64,000 bases of DNA, taken from Trinickia dabaoshanensis. GTDB taxonomy: Bacteria > Pseudomonadota > Gammaproteobacteria > Burkholderiales > Burkholderiaceae. The notes under the pieces were generated by a model. The model did no database searches, had not been told where the DNA came from, and worked only from the letters and a program-made list of their open reading frames with translations. Location of the stretch: positions 141,012 to 205,011 of the forward strand of contig NZ_PNYA01000012.1 of NCBI RefSeq assembly GCF_002879885.1, read 5' to 3'. The translations under genes were made by a program, and so were the position numbers. Shown piece after piece: positions 54,278 to 63,962 of the stretch. The stretch's first letter is position 1. Every line of letters begins with the position of its first letter.

Positions 54278-55126
54278 ATGAATATGGCTGAAAGTCACCT
54301 GTCCCAAGTCGAGCGTCCCGCCGCGCCCGCCGGTTTCGAGCCGGCTACGAGCGATCGTCCGCTGGCCCCCACCACGCCGAAGATCGAAGTGAAGAACCTG
54401 AACTTCTTCTACGGCAAGTACCACGCGCTCAAGAACATCAACTTGAACATCCCGGAAGGCAAGGTGACCGCGTTCATCGGTCCGTCCGGTTGCGGCAAGT
54501 CGACGCTCTTGCGCACCTTCAACAAGATGTTCGCCCTCTATCCGGAGCAGCGCGCGGAAGGCGCCATCATGATGGACGGCGAAAACCTGCTCACGACCAA
54601 GCGCGATATCTCGCTGCTGCGCGCGCGCGTCGGCATGGTGTTCCAAAAGCCTACGCCGTTTCCGATGTCGATCTACGACAACATCGCGTTCGGCGTGAAG
54701 ATGTTCGAATCGTTGTCGCGCTCGGAGATGGACGACCGCGTGGAATGGGCGCTCACGAAAGCGGCCCTCTGGACCGAAGTCAAGGATAAGTTGAGCCAAA
54801 GCGGTTACAGCCTCTCGGGCGGCCAGCAGCAGCGGCTTTGCATCGCGCGCGGCATTGCGATTCGCCCCGAGGTGTTGTTGCTCGACGAGCCGTGCTCGGC
54901 CCTCGACCCGATCTCGACGGGCCGCGTGGAAGAGCTCATCGCCGAACTGAAGAGCGACTACACGGTGGTCATCGTCACGCACAATATGCAGCAGGCGGCA
55001 CGCTGTTCCGACTATACGGGCTACATGTATCTCGGCGAGTTGATCGAATTCGGCGATACCGAGAAAATCTTCATCAAGCCGGTCCGCAAGGAAACCGAGG
55101 ATTACATCACCGGCCGCTTCGGCTGA
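54278..55126 (+). CDS. pstB: Phosphate ABC transporter ATP-binding protein PstB
   Basis: This 282-residue ATPase drives phosphate import. Walker A is GPSGCGKST, the signature is [14 protein letters not shown], Walker B is [15 protein letters not shown] and the H-loop is [10 protein letters not shown]. The N-terminal ~35 residues are a polar extension before the ABC core begins at [12 protein letters not shown]. Together with PhoU it also signals phosphate sufficiency to PhoR. phoU follows after 18 bases. Confidence 0.97.
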   Translation: MNMAESHLSQVERPAAPAGFEPATSDRPLAPTTPKIEVKNLNFFYGKYHALKNINLNIPEGKVTAFIGPSGCGKSTLLRTFNKMFALYPEQRAEGAIMMDGENLLTTKRDISLLRARVGMVFQKPTPFPMSIYDNIAFGVKMFESLSRSEMDDRVEWALTKAALWTEVKDKLSQSGYSLSGGQQQRLCIARGIAIRPEVLLLDEPCSALDPISTGRVEELIAELKSDYTVVIVTHNMQQAARCSDYTGYMYLGELIEFGDTEKIFIKPVRKETEDYITGRFG

Positions 55127-55144
55127 TGAACTAAGGAGACAGCG

Positions 55145-55849
55145 ATGTCGGACAAGCATTTGTCGAGCCAATTCGACGCGGATCTCAACCTCGTCTCGTC
55201 GAAGGTGTTGGAAATGGGCGGTCTCGTCGAGGCCCAGATCACGCGCGCGATGCAGGCGCTGAACGATTTCGACGCCGAAGTGGCCGATCAGGTCATTGCC
55301 GCGGAAGAAGTCGTCAACAGGATGGAAGTCGAGATCGACGAGGAGTGCAGCAACGTCATCGCGCGCCGGCAGCCGGCCGCACGCGACCTGCGTCTGCTGC
55401 TCGCGATCTCCAAGACGATCACCAATCTGGAGCGCGCGGGCGACGAGGCAGAGAAAATTGCGAAGCGCGTCAAACGTTTGATGGAAGACGGCACGTCACG
55501 CACGGTCAACATCGCCGAGATCAAGCTTTCGGGCGAGATGGCGGTGTCGATTCTGCGCCGCGCACTCGATGCGTTCGCGCGTCTCGATACGGTGGCCGCC
55601 GCGCAAATCGTGCGCGACGACAAGGCGATCGACGAGGAATTCCGCGCGTTCGTGCGCAAGCTCGTCACGTACATGATGGAAGACCCGCGCACGATTTCGG
55701 CGGGGCTCGAGTTCCTGTTCATCGCGAAGGCGATCGAACGCATCGGCGATCATTCGAAGAACATCGCCGAGTTCATCATCTACATCGTGAAAGGGACCGA
55801 CGTGCGCCACAAGTCGCGCGACGCCCTCGAGCGTGAAGCCCTTAGTTAA
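55145..55849 (+). CDS. phoU: Phosphate signalling protein PhoU
   Basis: This 234-residue cytoplasmic protein has two homologous three-helix PhoU domains. Each carries an acidic metal-binding motif (ERAGDEAEKIAKR in the first, ERIGDHSKNIAEF in the second). PhoU couples Pst transporter state to PhoR so that the regulon is off when phosphate is plentiful. A GGAGACAGCG stretch precedes the ATG. phoB follows within 31 bases. Confidence 0.97.
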   Translation: MSDKHLSSQFDADLNLVSSKVLEMGGLVEAQITRAMQALNDFDAEVADQVIAAEEVVNRMEVEIDEECSNVIARRQPAARDLRLLLAISKTITNLERAGDEAEKIAKRVKRLMEDGTSRTVNIAEIKLSGEMAVSILRRALDAFARLDTVAAAQIVRDDKAIDEEFRAFVRKLVTYMMEDPRTISAGLEFLFIAKAIERIGDHSKNIAEFIIYIVKGTDVRHKSRDALEREALS

Positions 55850-55879
55850 ACGTTTGAACGTATCAAGAGGTAGGTGACG

Positions 55880-56581
55880 ATGCCGAGCAGCATTCTCATC
55901 ATCGAAGATGAGCCCGCGATTTCCGAACTGATTTCCGTCAACCTGCAGCACGCGGGGCACTGCCCGATCCGCGCCTACAACGCGGAGCAGGCACAGGCGC
56001 TGATCAGCGACGTGCTGCCCGATCTCGTTTTGCTGGACTGGATGTTGCCGGGCAAGTCGGGGATCGCGTTTGCGCGCGATCTGCGCAACAACGAGCGCAC
56101 GAAGCACATCCCGATCATCATGCTGACGGCGCGCGGCGACGAGCAGGACAAGGTGCTCGGACTCGAGATCGGCGCGGACGATTACGTCACGAAGCCGTTC
56201 TCGCCGAAGGAGTTGATGGCCCGTATCAAGGCCGTACTGCGGCGGCGTGCGCCGCAGTTGACCGAGGACGTCGTGGCGATCAACGGCCTGAAGCTCGATC
56301 CCGCCACGCATCGCGTCGCAGCGCATGGATCGGGCAGCGAGATCAAGCTCGATCTGGGACCGACCGAGTTCCGTCTCTTGCACTTTTTCATGACGCACCC
56401 CGAGCGCGTGCATAGCCGCACGCAATTGCTCGACCAGGTGTGGGGCGATCATGTGTTCGTCGAGGAGCGCACGGTGGACGTGCACATCAAGCGCTTGCGT
56501 GCCGCACTGAAGCCGGCGGGGTGCGATGCTATGATCGAAACGGTGCGCGGCAGCGGGTACCGTCTCGCCAAGAGCGCGTAA
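55880..56581 (+). CDS. phoB: Phosphate regulon response regulator PhoB
   Basis: This 233-residue OmpR-type response regulator has the receiver domain with acidic EDEP, phospho-acceptor Asp in LVLLDWMLPG and Lys in YVTKPFSPKEL. The C-terminal winged helix (about 130-230) ends in the recognition and wing segments EERTVDVHIKRLR and VRGSGYRLAK. It should bind the Pho boxes at 51156-51194. I take the ATG at 55880; a GTG six bases earlier is an alternative. phoR starts 84 bases downstream. Confidence 0.96.
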   Translation: MPSSILIIEDEPAISELISVNLQHAGHCPIRAYNAEQAQALISDVLPDLVLLDWMLPGKSGIAFARDLRNNERTKHIPIIMLTARGDEQDKVLGLEIGADDYVTKPFSPKELMARIKAVLRRRAPQLTEDVVAINGLKLDPATHRVAAHGSGSEIKLDLGPTEFRLLHFFMTHPERVHSRTQLLDQVWGDHVFVEERTVDVHIKRLRAALKPAGCDAMIETVRGSGYRLAKSA

Positions 56582-56664
56582 GCGCGAAGGGCGCTGCCCG
56601 GCGCCACGGGCGGGCGCGGCGCCCGGCGTGGCCGCCTCCTCGTTACTCGGCTGACCTTGACTTC

Positions 56665-57978
56665 ATGAATATCATTTGGGCGCGCTCGATCGTATCGCTT
56701 CTGCTGCTCGCGCTCATCTGCGCGGCGATCGCCGCCGTGACGAGCGTGCGCGCCGCGTTGATTTTCGCGCTTGCGGCGCTCATCGCGCAGAGTCTTTTTT
56801 CGACCTATCACACCCAGCGCTTGTGGCGCCTGCTCGATGCCCCGGTCTACGGCGAGGTGCCGAGCGCGCCGGGCATCTGGGGTGAAATCTATTACCGCCT
56901 GCACAAGCTGGCCAAGCGCTGGCATGCGCAGGTGCGTCAGGTCGAACAACAGCACTCGCGCTTCATCCAGGCGATTCAAGCGTCGCCGAACGGCGTGGCG
57001 ATGCTCGACGATCACGACCAGATCGAATGGTGCAACGCGATCGCCGAAGAGCACTTCGGGCTCGATGCGAAGCGCGACTTGCGCCAGCACATTACGCATC
57101 TCGTACGGCATCCGGATTTCGTCCGGTATCTGAACTCGCATCACTACGAGCAAATGCTCGTCATGCGCGGCATGGGCGAGAAGCGGCAAAACGTCCTCTC
57201 CGTTCAAGCGTTCCCCTACGGGGAGAATCGCAAGCTCGTCCTCTCCGCGGATATCACGGAACTCGAGCGCACCGATGCGATGCGGCGCGATTTCGTGGCG
57301 AACGTCTCGCATGAGCTGAAGACGCCGCTGACGGTGCTATCGGGTTTTCTCGAAACGATGCGCGAGTTGCCGCTCGAGCGCGCCGACCGCGAGCGTTACT
57401 TGGAGTTGATGGATCAGCAAGCGTCGCGCATGCGCAATATCGTCGACGACTTGCTCGTGCTCGCCAAGCTCGAAGGCAACATGAAGCCGCCAAGCGATCA
57501 GGCGATCGATATGCGCGCCGTGATTTCTCACATCCGCGACGATGCCGCCACGCTATCCGGCGGGCGCCACAGTATCGATTTCACTACGGACGACGCACTG
57601 ACGGTCACGGGCGCCGAGACGGAGGTGCTCAGCGCGCTCGGCAATCTCGTGACCAATGCGATCCGCTATACGCCCGATGCCGGGTCTATCAGCGTCGTCT
57701 GGAAGCAGGTGGGCAAGGAGGCCGTGTTCTCGGTCACCGACACGGGCTTCGGTATTCCCGCGGCCGATATTCCACGATTGACGGAACGCTTTTACCGCGT
57801 CGATCGCAGCCGCTCGCGCGATACGGGCGGAACGGGTCTCGGCCTTGCGATCGTCAAGCACGTGCTGCAGCGGCACGATGCAACACTCGACGTCAAAAGC
57901 GAAGAGGGAAAAGGCAGCACGTTCAGCGTGCGCTTTCCCGCCGCGCGTACGACGCGCCGTCAGCCGGCCCACGCCTGA
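56665..57978 (+). CDS. phoR: Phosphate regulon sensor histidine kinase PhoR
   Basis: This 437-residue inner-membrane kinase has two hydrophobic helices within the first ~50 residues (SIVSLLLLALICAAIAAV and ALIFALAALIAQSLF) and a PAS domain (about 98-190, NGVAMLDDHDQIEWCN). The HisKA site is FVANVSHELKTPLT with the phospho-accepting His. The HATPase domain has the N-box TNAIRYTP, DTGFGIP and GGTGLGLAIVKH. It phosphorylates PhoB under phosphate limitation. The ATG at 56665 gives the normal architecture; upstream sequence in the same frame overlaps phoB. Confidence 0.96.
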   Translation: MNIIWARSIVSLLLLALICAAIAAVTSVRAALIFALAALIAQSLFSTYHTQRLWRLLDAPVYGEVPSAPGIWGEIYYRLHKLAKRWHAQVRQVEQQHSRFIQAIQASPNGVAMLDDHDQIEWCNAIAEEHFGLDAKRDLRQHITHLVRHPDFVRYLNSHHYEQMLVMRGMGEKRQNVLSVQAFPYGENRKLVLSADITELERTDAMRRDFVANVSHELKTPLTVLSGFLETMRELPLERADRERYLELMDQQASRMRNIVDDLLVLAKLEGNMKPPSDQAIDMRAVISHIRDDAATLSGGRHSIDFTTDDALTVTGAETEVLSALGNLVTNAIRYTPDAGSISVVWKQVGKEAVFSVTDTGFGIPAADIPRLTERFYRVDRSRSRDTGGTGLGLAIVKHVLQRHDATLDVKSEEGKGSTFSVRFPAARTTRRQPAHA

Positions 57979-58012
57979 AGCAAGGCGCGGCCGGCGCCAC
58001 GGGCGCCACCGG

Positions 58013-60136
58013 TCAACAGCCGAATTTCACGAGCAGGCTCGCTTGCGCGTTGCGCGACGTTTTGCCGGGACGGCTGCGCCGGTAGTGGCCGTCGCTTTGC
58101 ATGACCCAGGCCGATTGGTTATCGCCGAGGAACGCCGACAACCCTTCCGCGACGACGCGCCGCTTCAAGCGCCGATCCTTGACCGGGAAGGCGACTTCGA
58201 CGCGGCGGAAGAAGTTTCGATCCATCCAATCCGCGCTGGACAGATAGACGCGCTCCTCGCCGTTCGAGAAGAAATAGAAGATTCGATGGTGCTCGAGGAA
58301 ACGGCCGACGATCGAGCGTACCGAAATGTTCTCCGATAGTCCTTCCACGCCCGGTTGCAGCGAGCATACGCCGCGCACGATGAGATCGATCTTGACGCCG
58401 GCTTGCGAGGCTTCGTAAAGCTCGGCGATGACCGTGGGTTCGAGCAAGGCGTTCATCTTCGCGACGATGCGGGCTTTTTTTCCGGCTCGCGCATTCTCGG
58501 CTTCGGCGCGAATGGCGTCGACGAGCTTCGGGTGCAGCGTGAACGGCGATTGCCACAGATCGTGCAGCTTGAGCTCCCCGCCGATTCCGGTGAGCTGTTG
58601 AAACACGTGGTGCACGTCTTCGCAGATACGCTGATCGGCCGTCATCAAGCCGAAGTCGGAGTACAGGCGGGCGGTGCGCGGATGGTAGTTGCCGGTGCCC
58701 AAGTGCGCATAGCGCTTGAGCGAGGACTTGCCGTTGTGCGTCGTGCGGCGCACGATCAACATCATCTTCGCATGGCACTTGTGGCCGACGACGCCGTACA
58801 CGACATGCGCGCCCACGGCTTCCAACTGCGAAGCCCAGTTGATATTCGTTTCCTCGTCGAAGCGGGCCAGCAGCTCCACGACGACCGTCACTTCCTTGCC
58901 GTTGCGCGCCGCCTGCATCAGCGCATCCATCAGCGGCGAGTCGGTGCCGGTGCGATAGATCGTCTGCTTGATCGCGACGACGTTCGGGTCCTGCGCCGCT
59001 TGCAGCAGCAGCTCGAGCACGGGCTGGAAGCTCTCGTACGGATGATGCAGCAGTACGTCGCCTTGATCGATCGTCTCGAACAGATTGGCGGCGTTCGCGA
59101 GCGCGGGCGGCGTCGTGGGGACGTGCGGCACGAACTTCAGATCGGGCCGATCGACGAGCTCGGGCAATTGCATGAGCCGCACGAGATTGACCGAGCCGCC
59201 CACCCGGTAGCAGTCCTTTTCGATCAAGCCGCTTTCGTCGAGTAGGCGGCGCACGAGGTGCGCGGGCGTGTCCGCCGACACTTCGAGGCGCACGGCGTTG
59301 CCCAGGTGGCGCGCGGGCAACTCGCCTTGCAGAGCGACCCGCAGGTTCGTGATTTCGTCCTCATCGACGAATAGGTCGCTGTTGCGCGTAATGCGAAATT
59401 GATTGCAACTGCGAATCACGAGGTTCGGGAAAAGCTCCTGCACGAAGCGCTGCATGAACGAACTGAGCAGCACGAACCCGTACGCAAAGCCCGACAGCTC
59501 CTGCGGCATGCGTACGAGCCGCGGCAACGCGCGCGGCGCCTGCACGATCCCCATGACCGCTTGCCGGCCGAAGGCGTCCTTGCCTTCGAGTTCGACGACG
59601 AAATTCAAGCTCTTGTTGAGCACGCGCGGGAAGGGGTGGGCCGGGTCGAGACCGATCGGCGTCAGCACGGGCAGCAATTCGTCGATGAAATAACGTCGCG
59701 CCCACTCGGTTTGCGCGTCGGTCCAAGTGTCCCAACTATGGAAGTAGATGCCCTCCTGCTCGAGCGCCGGCAGCACCGTCTCGTGCAGCATCGCGTATTG
59801 CCGGTCCACGAGCTTGTGAGTCCGCTCCACGACGAGGTCGTAGACGTGCTGCAGCGACATACCGTCGGGCGCGAGTGCGCCCGGATTGTCACGCATCTGT
59901 TCTTGCAGACCGGCCATGCGGATCTCGAAGAACTCATCGAGATTGCTGCTCGTGATACAGATGAAGCGCAGCCGCTCGAGCAGCGGTACCGACGGATCGG
60001 CCGCTTGCGCCAGGACGCGCTCGTTGAAACCCAGGATGCCTAACTCACGATTCAGAAGGGGATAGCGAAGCGACATCGGCAACGATAGATGAGAGGGGTC
60101 GGATGAGGGAATGAACGGGCGCTCGGACATTCTCAT
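58013..60136 (-). CDS. ppk: Polyphosphate kinase 1
   Basis: This 707-residue enzyme reversibly polymerises ATP gamma-phosphate into polyphosphate. The N-terminal and head domains start at SLRYPLLNRELGILGFNERV. The catalytic His lies in VVGHKCHAKMMLIVRR, and the second conserved His block is LGTGNYHPRTARLYSD. The annotated start at 60136 gives about 20 residues more than E. coli PPK; alternatives are ATG 60130 and ATG 60076 (MSLRYPLL), the last giving 687 residues like the E. coli enzyme. It is divergent from ppx and adjacent to phoR, linking polyphosphate storage to phosphate control. Confidence 0.95.
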   Translation of the reverse strand: MRMSERPFIPSSDPSHLSLPMSLRYPLLNRELGILGFNERVLAQAADPSVPLLERLRFICITSSNLDEFFEIRMAGLQEQMRDNPGALAPDGMSLQHVYDLVVERTHKLVDRQYAMLHETVLPALEQEGIYFHSWDTWTDAQTEWARRYFIDELLPVLTPIGLDPAHPFPRVLNKSLNFVVELEGKDAFGRQAVMGIVQAPRALPRLVRMPQELSGFAYGFVLLSSFMQRFVQELFPNLVIRSCNQFRITRNSDLFVDEDEITNLRVALQGELPARHLGNAVRLEVSADTPAHLVRRLLDESGLIEKDCYRVGGSVNLVRLMQLPELVDRPDLKFVPHVPTTPPALANAANLFETIDQGDVLLHHPYESFQPVLELLLQAAQDPNVVAIKQTIYRTGTDSPLMDALMQAARNGKEVTVVVELLARFDEETNINWASQLEAVGAHVVYGVVGHKCHAKMMLIVRRTTHNGKSSLKRYAHLGTGNYHPRTARLYSDFGLMTADQRICEDVHHVFQQLTGIGGELKLHDLWQSPFTLHPKLVDAIRAEAENARAGKKARIVAKMNALLEPTVIAELYEASQAGVKIDLIVRGVCSLQPGVEGLSENISVRSIVGRFLEHHRIFYFFSNGEERVYLSSADWMDRNFFRRVEVAFPVKDRRLKRRVVAEGLSAFLGDNQSAWVMQSDGHYRRSRPGKTSRNAQASLLVKFGC

Positions 60137-60435
60137 GGTTCGATGTCATTTCTATGAAAAGTCATACTGACACTCATTCTACGGATATTTGGTATGACTT
60201 TGACCATTCGCATTCGTGCAATGCGTATCGAACGCAAGATGAATGCAAGACGCGCGCCGAGCCGCCTCGCGTTCCGGTGCGCATGGGGCGCCGCGCGATG
60301 ACGCATGGACGAGGTCACAATCGTCCACCGGTGGGAATTACTATGCGCTTAAAATGGCGTCTTTGAACAGTGACGCGCGTGCCGGGCGAGTCGCCCCGGC
60401 CCCATGGTACGCGTGAACGGGAGCCTTTTTTCCTA

Positions 60436-61947
60436 ATGCCCAATACCCCGCATCTTCTTGCATCGGTCGACCTCGGCTCGAACAGCTTCCGGCTCATCGT
60501 CGGCCGCATCGAGGAAACGCCCGCCGGCGCGCAGATCTATCAGGTCGATGCGTTGCGCGAGCCCGTGCGTCTTGCCGCCGGCCTTTCCGCCGACAAGATG
60601 CTCGATCGCGCTTCCCAGGTGCGCGCGTGGGATGCACTGAAGCGCTTCGGCGAGCGGCTGCGCGATTTCCATCCGGATCATGTGCGCGCCGTCGCGACGA
60701 ATACGCTGCGCGTGGCGAAGAACGCGCCCGAGTTCCTCGTCGAAGCGCAAAGCGCGCTCGGCTTTCCGATCGAAGTGATCGCGGGGCGCGAAGAGGCGCG
60801 GCTGATCTACGCGGGCGCGGCGCATTCGGTGCCGGCGATTTCGGGCAAGCGGCTCGTCGTCGACATTGGCGGGGGCTCGACCGAATTCATCATCGGTCAG
60901 CACTACACGCCGCTCGTCATGGAGAGTTTGTATATCGGCTGCGTGAGCCATAGCCGTGCGTTTTTCCCGGCGGGCAACGTGGACGATTACACGATGCGCC
61001 AGGCCGAACTCGCGGCAAAGCGTGAAATCCAGATCATCTCGCGCGAGTACAAGCAAGCCGGGTGGGATCAAGCGATCGGCTCCTCGGGTACCGCGCGAGC
61101 GCTCGCGGAACTCGTCGAAGCGAACGGCTTCAATGATCCTGGCGTTTCGCACGGCATCTCGCGCGGCGGTCTCGAGCGGCTCAAGCGCGCCCTCATCAAG
61201 GCCGAGAACGTCAATCGGCTCAAACTGATCGCGCTCAAACCCGATCGCGTGCCGGTGCTCGCCGGGGGCTTGTCGATCATGCTGGCGGTCTTCGAAGAGC
61301 TCGGCATCGATTATGTCGATACGACCGACGGCGCGCTGCGCCTAGGCGTGCTGTACGACTTGCTGGGGCGCACTCAACACGAGGACATGCGCGCCGTCAC
61401 GGTCGAGGGGTTCATGCGCCGCTACGGCGTCGATCGTGCCCAGGCCGAGCGCATCGCCGATCTGGCCGTGGGCTTTTACGATCAGATCGGCGAGCCCGAT
61501 GCCGAACGCTTGATCGAGGGGCGCATGTTCCTCGGGTGGGCGGCCGCGCTGCATGAGATCGGTCTGTCGATCTCGCATAGCTCGTATCACAAGCACTCCG
61601 CCTATATCGCGAGCAATGCCGATATGCCGGGCTTTTCGCGCACCGATCAGGCGCGGCTCGCCGTGCTCGTGCTCGGCCATGCGGGCAAGCTCGGCAAGCT
61701 GGCGCAGACGCGCGAAGTCGAATGGCCCTTGCTGTTTTGTTTGCGGCTCGCGGCGCTGCTTTGCCGCCGCCGTACCGATGCCGGACTGCCCGGGATTCGC
61801 GTCGCGAAATCGAACGGCGGGTACGAGGTACGCCTGCCGAACGCTTGGGTGGCCGGTAACCCGCTGACCGATTACAGCTTGATTCAAGAGGCGGCGGAGT
61901 GGGAGAAGGTCGGCATACGCTACCGCGTCATTTACACGGACGAGTAA
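60436..61947 (+). CDS. ppx: Exopolyphosphatase / guanosine pentaphosphate phosphohydrolase family
   Basis: This 503-residue member of the actin-like ASKHA fold removes terminal phosphate from polyphosphate and may hydrolyse pppGpp. Motifs are LASVDLGSNSFRLIVG near the N-terminus and LVVDIGGGSTEFIIG near residue 140, with GSSGTARAL and GLSIMLAVF further on. The C-terminal third is an HD-like helical domain (LHEIGLSISHSSYHKHSAYI). The ATG at 60436 is preferred; the frame upstream has no similarity. It is divergent from ppk. Confidence 0.95.
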   Translation: MPNTPHLLASVDLGSNSFRLIVGRIEETPAGAQIYQVDALREPVRLAAGLSADKMLDRASQVRAWDALKRFGERLRDFHPDHVRAVATNTLRVAKNAPEFLVEAQSALGFPIEVIAGREEARLIYAGAAHSVPAISGKRLVVDIGGGSTEFIIGQHYTPLVMESLYIGCVSHSRAFFPAGNVDDYTMRQAELAAKREIQIISREYKQAGWDQAIGSSGTARALAELVEANGFNDPGVSHGISRGGLERLKRALIKAENVNRLKLIALKPDRVPVLAGGLSIMLAVFEELGIDYVDTTDGALRLGVLYDLLGRTQHEDMRAVTVEGFMRRYGVDRAQAERIADLAVGFYDQIGEPDAERLIEGRMFLGWAAALHEIGLSISHSSYHKHSAYIASNADMPGFSRTDQARLAVLVLGHAGKLGKLAQTREVEWPLLFCLRLAALLCRRRTDAGLPGIRVAKSNGGYEVRLPNAWVAGNPLTDYSLIQEAAEWEKVGIRYRVIYTDE

Positions 61948-62014
61948 GTACGCCGGCGGCGGCCGCCGCTTGAACGGCAGCCGCGCACAACACGCTGAAT
62001 GAGCGAGGCGCGCT

Positions 62015-62818
62015 TCAGCCTAGGAAATGGCGGGCGTAGCGGGCGTTGATATCCGACAGCCGGAACAGCGTGAGGAAATCCGCGCAATTGAAATCGGGAT
62101 CCCAGGCGGGGGCGCCGCAAATTTTCGCGCCGAGACGCATGTAGCCTTTGACCAGCGGCGGCGGCGCGACGCGCGCGCCGGTGCGCAGTTCCTCGACCGG
62201 TAGCGGCGTGTGCGGGAACGCGCGGTATTCGGGGCTCGTCAGCGCGTTCTCGCGCAGCGATTCGTACAGGTTCGCGGCGAAATGGCCGCCGTCGGCCATC
62301 GGTACGCTGGCGCAGCCGAGCATCGTTTCGTAGCCGTTTTGCAGCATGTAGGTGCCAAGGCCGCCCCAAAGCGACATGATGACCGAGCCGCTACGGTAAT
62401 CGGCGTGTACGCACGAGCGGCCCACCTCGACCATCTTGGAGCGCAAATGCGCAAGGCGCGACAAGTCGAATTCGCCTTCGGCGTACAGACGCCCGATGCG
62501 GGCGGCTTGGTGCGGCGGCAGCACGCGGTAGGTGCCGACGACTTTCAGCGTTTCGAGGTCGCGCACGAGCAGGTGGTCGCAGTAGGCGTCGAATGCGTCG
62601 ACGTCGAGGCCGGCCGGTCCCGAGACGCTCGCGCCCATTTCCTCGGCGAACACTCGGTAGCGCAGGCGCTGCGCTTCGCGAAGCTCTTCATCGGTACGCG
62701 CCCAAGCCACTTGTAGACGATGCTCTTGTGTGATGGTTTCTTTTTCGCGCGGCAGGCGGCGGCGCGAATCGAGCGGAATCGAAGCGAGGGGCAGGGTGGG
62801 CGTCGGCAGATCTCGCAT
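62015..62818 (-). CDS. olsB: Ornithine lipid N-acyltransferase OlsB-type protein
   Basis: This is a 267-residue GNAT-fold acyltransferase (COG3176). OlsB transfers a 3-hydroxyacyl group from acyl-ACP to ornithine, the first step in making phosphate-free ornithine lipids. Family segments are VAWARTDEELREAQRLRYRVF, VVGTYRVLPPHQAARIG, KMVEVGRSCVHADYR and VIMSLWGGLGTYMLQNGYE. The ATG at 62818 (MRDLPTPTLP) is preceded by a weak purine-rich site. Location next to the Pho regulon is suggestive, since ornithine lipids replace phospholipids under phosphate limitation, but I see no Pho box at this gene. Confidence 0.88.
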   Translation of the reverse strand: MRDLPTPTLPLASIPLDSRRRLPREKETITQEHRLQVAWARTDEELREAQRLRYRVFAEEMGASVSGPAGLDVDAFDAYCDHLLVRDLETLKVVGTYRVLPPHQAARIGRLYAEGEFDLSRLAHLRSKMVEVGRSCVHADYRSGSVIMSLWGGLGTYMLQNGYETMLGCASVPMADGGHFAANLYESLRENALTSPEYRAFPHTPLPVEELRTGARVAPPPLVKGYMRLGAKICGAPAWDPDFNCADFLTLFRLSDINARYARHFLG

Positions 62819-62955
62819 GGGGGGTCCTGGTTCCGAATGACTATGAAAGGAATGCTGGGTCCTTGCCAATGTAGTAATGGGGCATGACGGTTGCGTGGCA
62901 AACGCGTGTCGTTGCGATGACATGTCGCGCGCTGGACACGCAGCTTTCATCATGG

Positions 62956-63429
62956 CTAGGCGAGGTCGGGCGATAACACGGCTCGCACGACCACTTGAAC
63001 GAGGCCGTCGCGGCGCGCCTCGGGGCGATCGCGGCTCGACAGCCACCACAGGCCGCCTTTCTTGATCGTCCATTCGGCCGCCTCGCCCGCGACGAGCTGA
63101 GATGCGACGAGCCCGAGCGTCGGCTGGTGTCCCACGATGACGACGGTGGGTGCGATCCCTTCCGGCCAGCGCGCGGCGGCCAGCACGGCGTCGGGACTGG
63201 CTCCAGGGCCGATGCTGTCCACCGTGCGGTACTGGTCGGTTAGCGATTCGACTGTCTGCACGGTGCGGGCGGCCGGGCTGGCGAGGATTAGGGCGTCCGG
63301 GCTCAGCCGTGCGCGTAGCCATTTCGCCACCGCTTGCGCTTGTTTGCGACCGCGTGAGGTCAGTTGGCGGCCCATGTCGCTTTGAGCACTGTCCTCGGCT
63401 TCAGCGTGGCGCCAAAGAATCAAATCCAT
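62956..63429 (-). CDS. sixA: Phosphohistidine phosphatase SixA-like
   Basis: This is a 157-residue histidine-phosphatase protein. The catalytic RHG-type motif is LILWRHAEAE at the N-terminus, Arg lies in ILASPAARTVQT, and the second His in VVIVGHQPTLG. E. coli SixA dephosphorylates the phosphohistidine of the nitrogen PTS protein NPr. AGGAGA precedes the ATG at 63429, so the upstream extension toward the tRNA is rejected. It stands alone, leftward, between olsB and tRNA-Pro. Confidence 0.9.
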   Translation of the reverse strand: MDLILWRHAEAEDSAQSDMGRQLTSRGRKQAQAVAKWLRARLSPDALILASPAARTVQTVESLTDQYRTVDSIGPGASPDAVLAAARWPEGIAPTVVIVGHQPTLGLVASQLVAGEAAEWTIKKGGLWWLSSRDRPEARRDGLVQVVVRAVLSPDLA

Positions 63430-63504
63430 GTCGTCGTCTCCTAGAGTTGGGGCGCGAGATCGCGCCGTGATGTGTTGCAGATGACGTGCCGCGATGTGCC
63501 GCGA

Positions 63505-63534
63505 TTGACTGCGCGGTCCGGGGCAGGCTAGAAT
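63505..63534 (+). promoter_or_regulatory. Promoter of tRNA-Pro
   Basis: TTGACT (63505-63510) and TAGAAT (63529-63534) are separated by 18 bp, 11 bp before the tRNA. Confidence 0.65.
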
Positions 63535-63545
63535 CCCTGACTCGT

Positions 63546-63622
63546 CGGAGCGTAGCGCAGCCTGGTAGCGCATCTGATTTGGGATCAGAGGGTCGAAGGT
63601 TCGAATCCTTTCGCTCCGACCA
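63546..63622 (+). tRNA. tRNA-Pro (anticodon TGG)
   Basis: The 77-nt cloverleaf has acceptor arm CGGAGCG/CGCTCCG, anticodon stem TCTGA/TCAGA with loop TTTGGGA (anticodon TGG), T-loop TTCGAAT and encoded CCA. A strong terminator follows. Confidence 0.96.
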
Positions 63623-63630
63623 AGGAAATC

Positions 63631-63663
63631 AAGGGGTTACAGTCTATTTGACTGTAACCCCTT
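63631..63663 (+). terminator. Terminator of tRNA-Pro
   Basis: A perfect 14-bp stem (63631-63644 with 63650-63663) with a 5-nt loop lies directly after the tRNA. Confidence 0.8.
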
Positions 63664-63962
63664 TCGCGTTTTCTCGGCCATGTAACGCCCGTGTAACGAG
63701 ATTTCGTCAACGGGGAATGCCACCTTCGTTCTCTCGGCAACGCTCAAGATCGCTGGCCAGCCGAAACCAGCCCACGCACTGGCTCCCGCAATCAACCGAA
63801 ACGCGCCCTCTGCCTCAAAACTCTGTCCTCAAAAGTGGGGTGGGTCCGCATCGTCCCGCCCTGTACCTCCTAACAGGCTGTTGAAATACCTCCCGCAGAC
63901 GTCATCCGAGCGGGAGGGGTAAACGTTGAAAGAAGGAATCGACCAACACTGAGAGCGAAACG
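63664..63962. other. Region after tRNA-Pro, no gene; repeats and IS edge
   Basis: No coding sequence is supported. TGTAACG is repeated at 63681-63687 and 63692-63698 with an 11-bp period, an arrangement like integrase arm sites. The sequence from about 63874 probably belongs to an insertion sequence. Confidence 0.4.

Noticed and set aside
60137..60200. Possible Pho box upstream of ppk
   Set aside because: GTCAT-like words occur, but no pair has the 11-bp half-site spacing and consensus seen at pstS.
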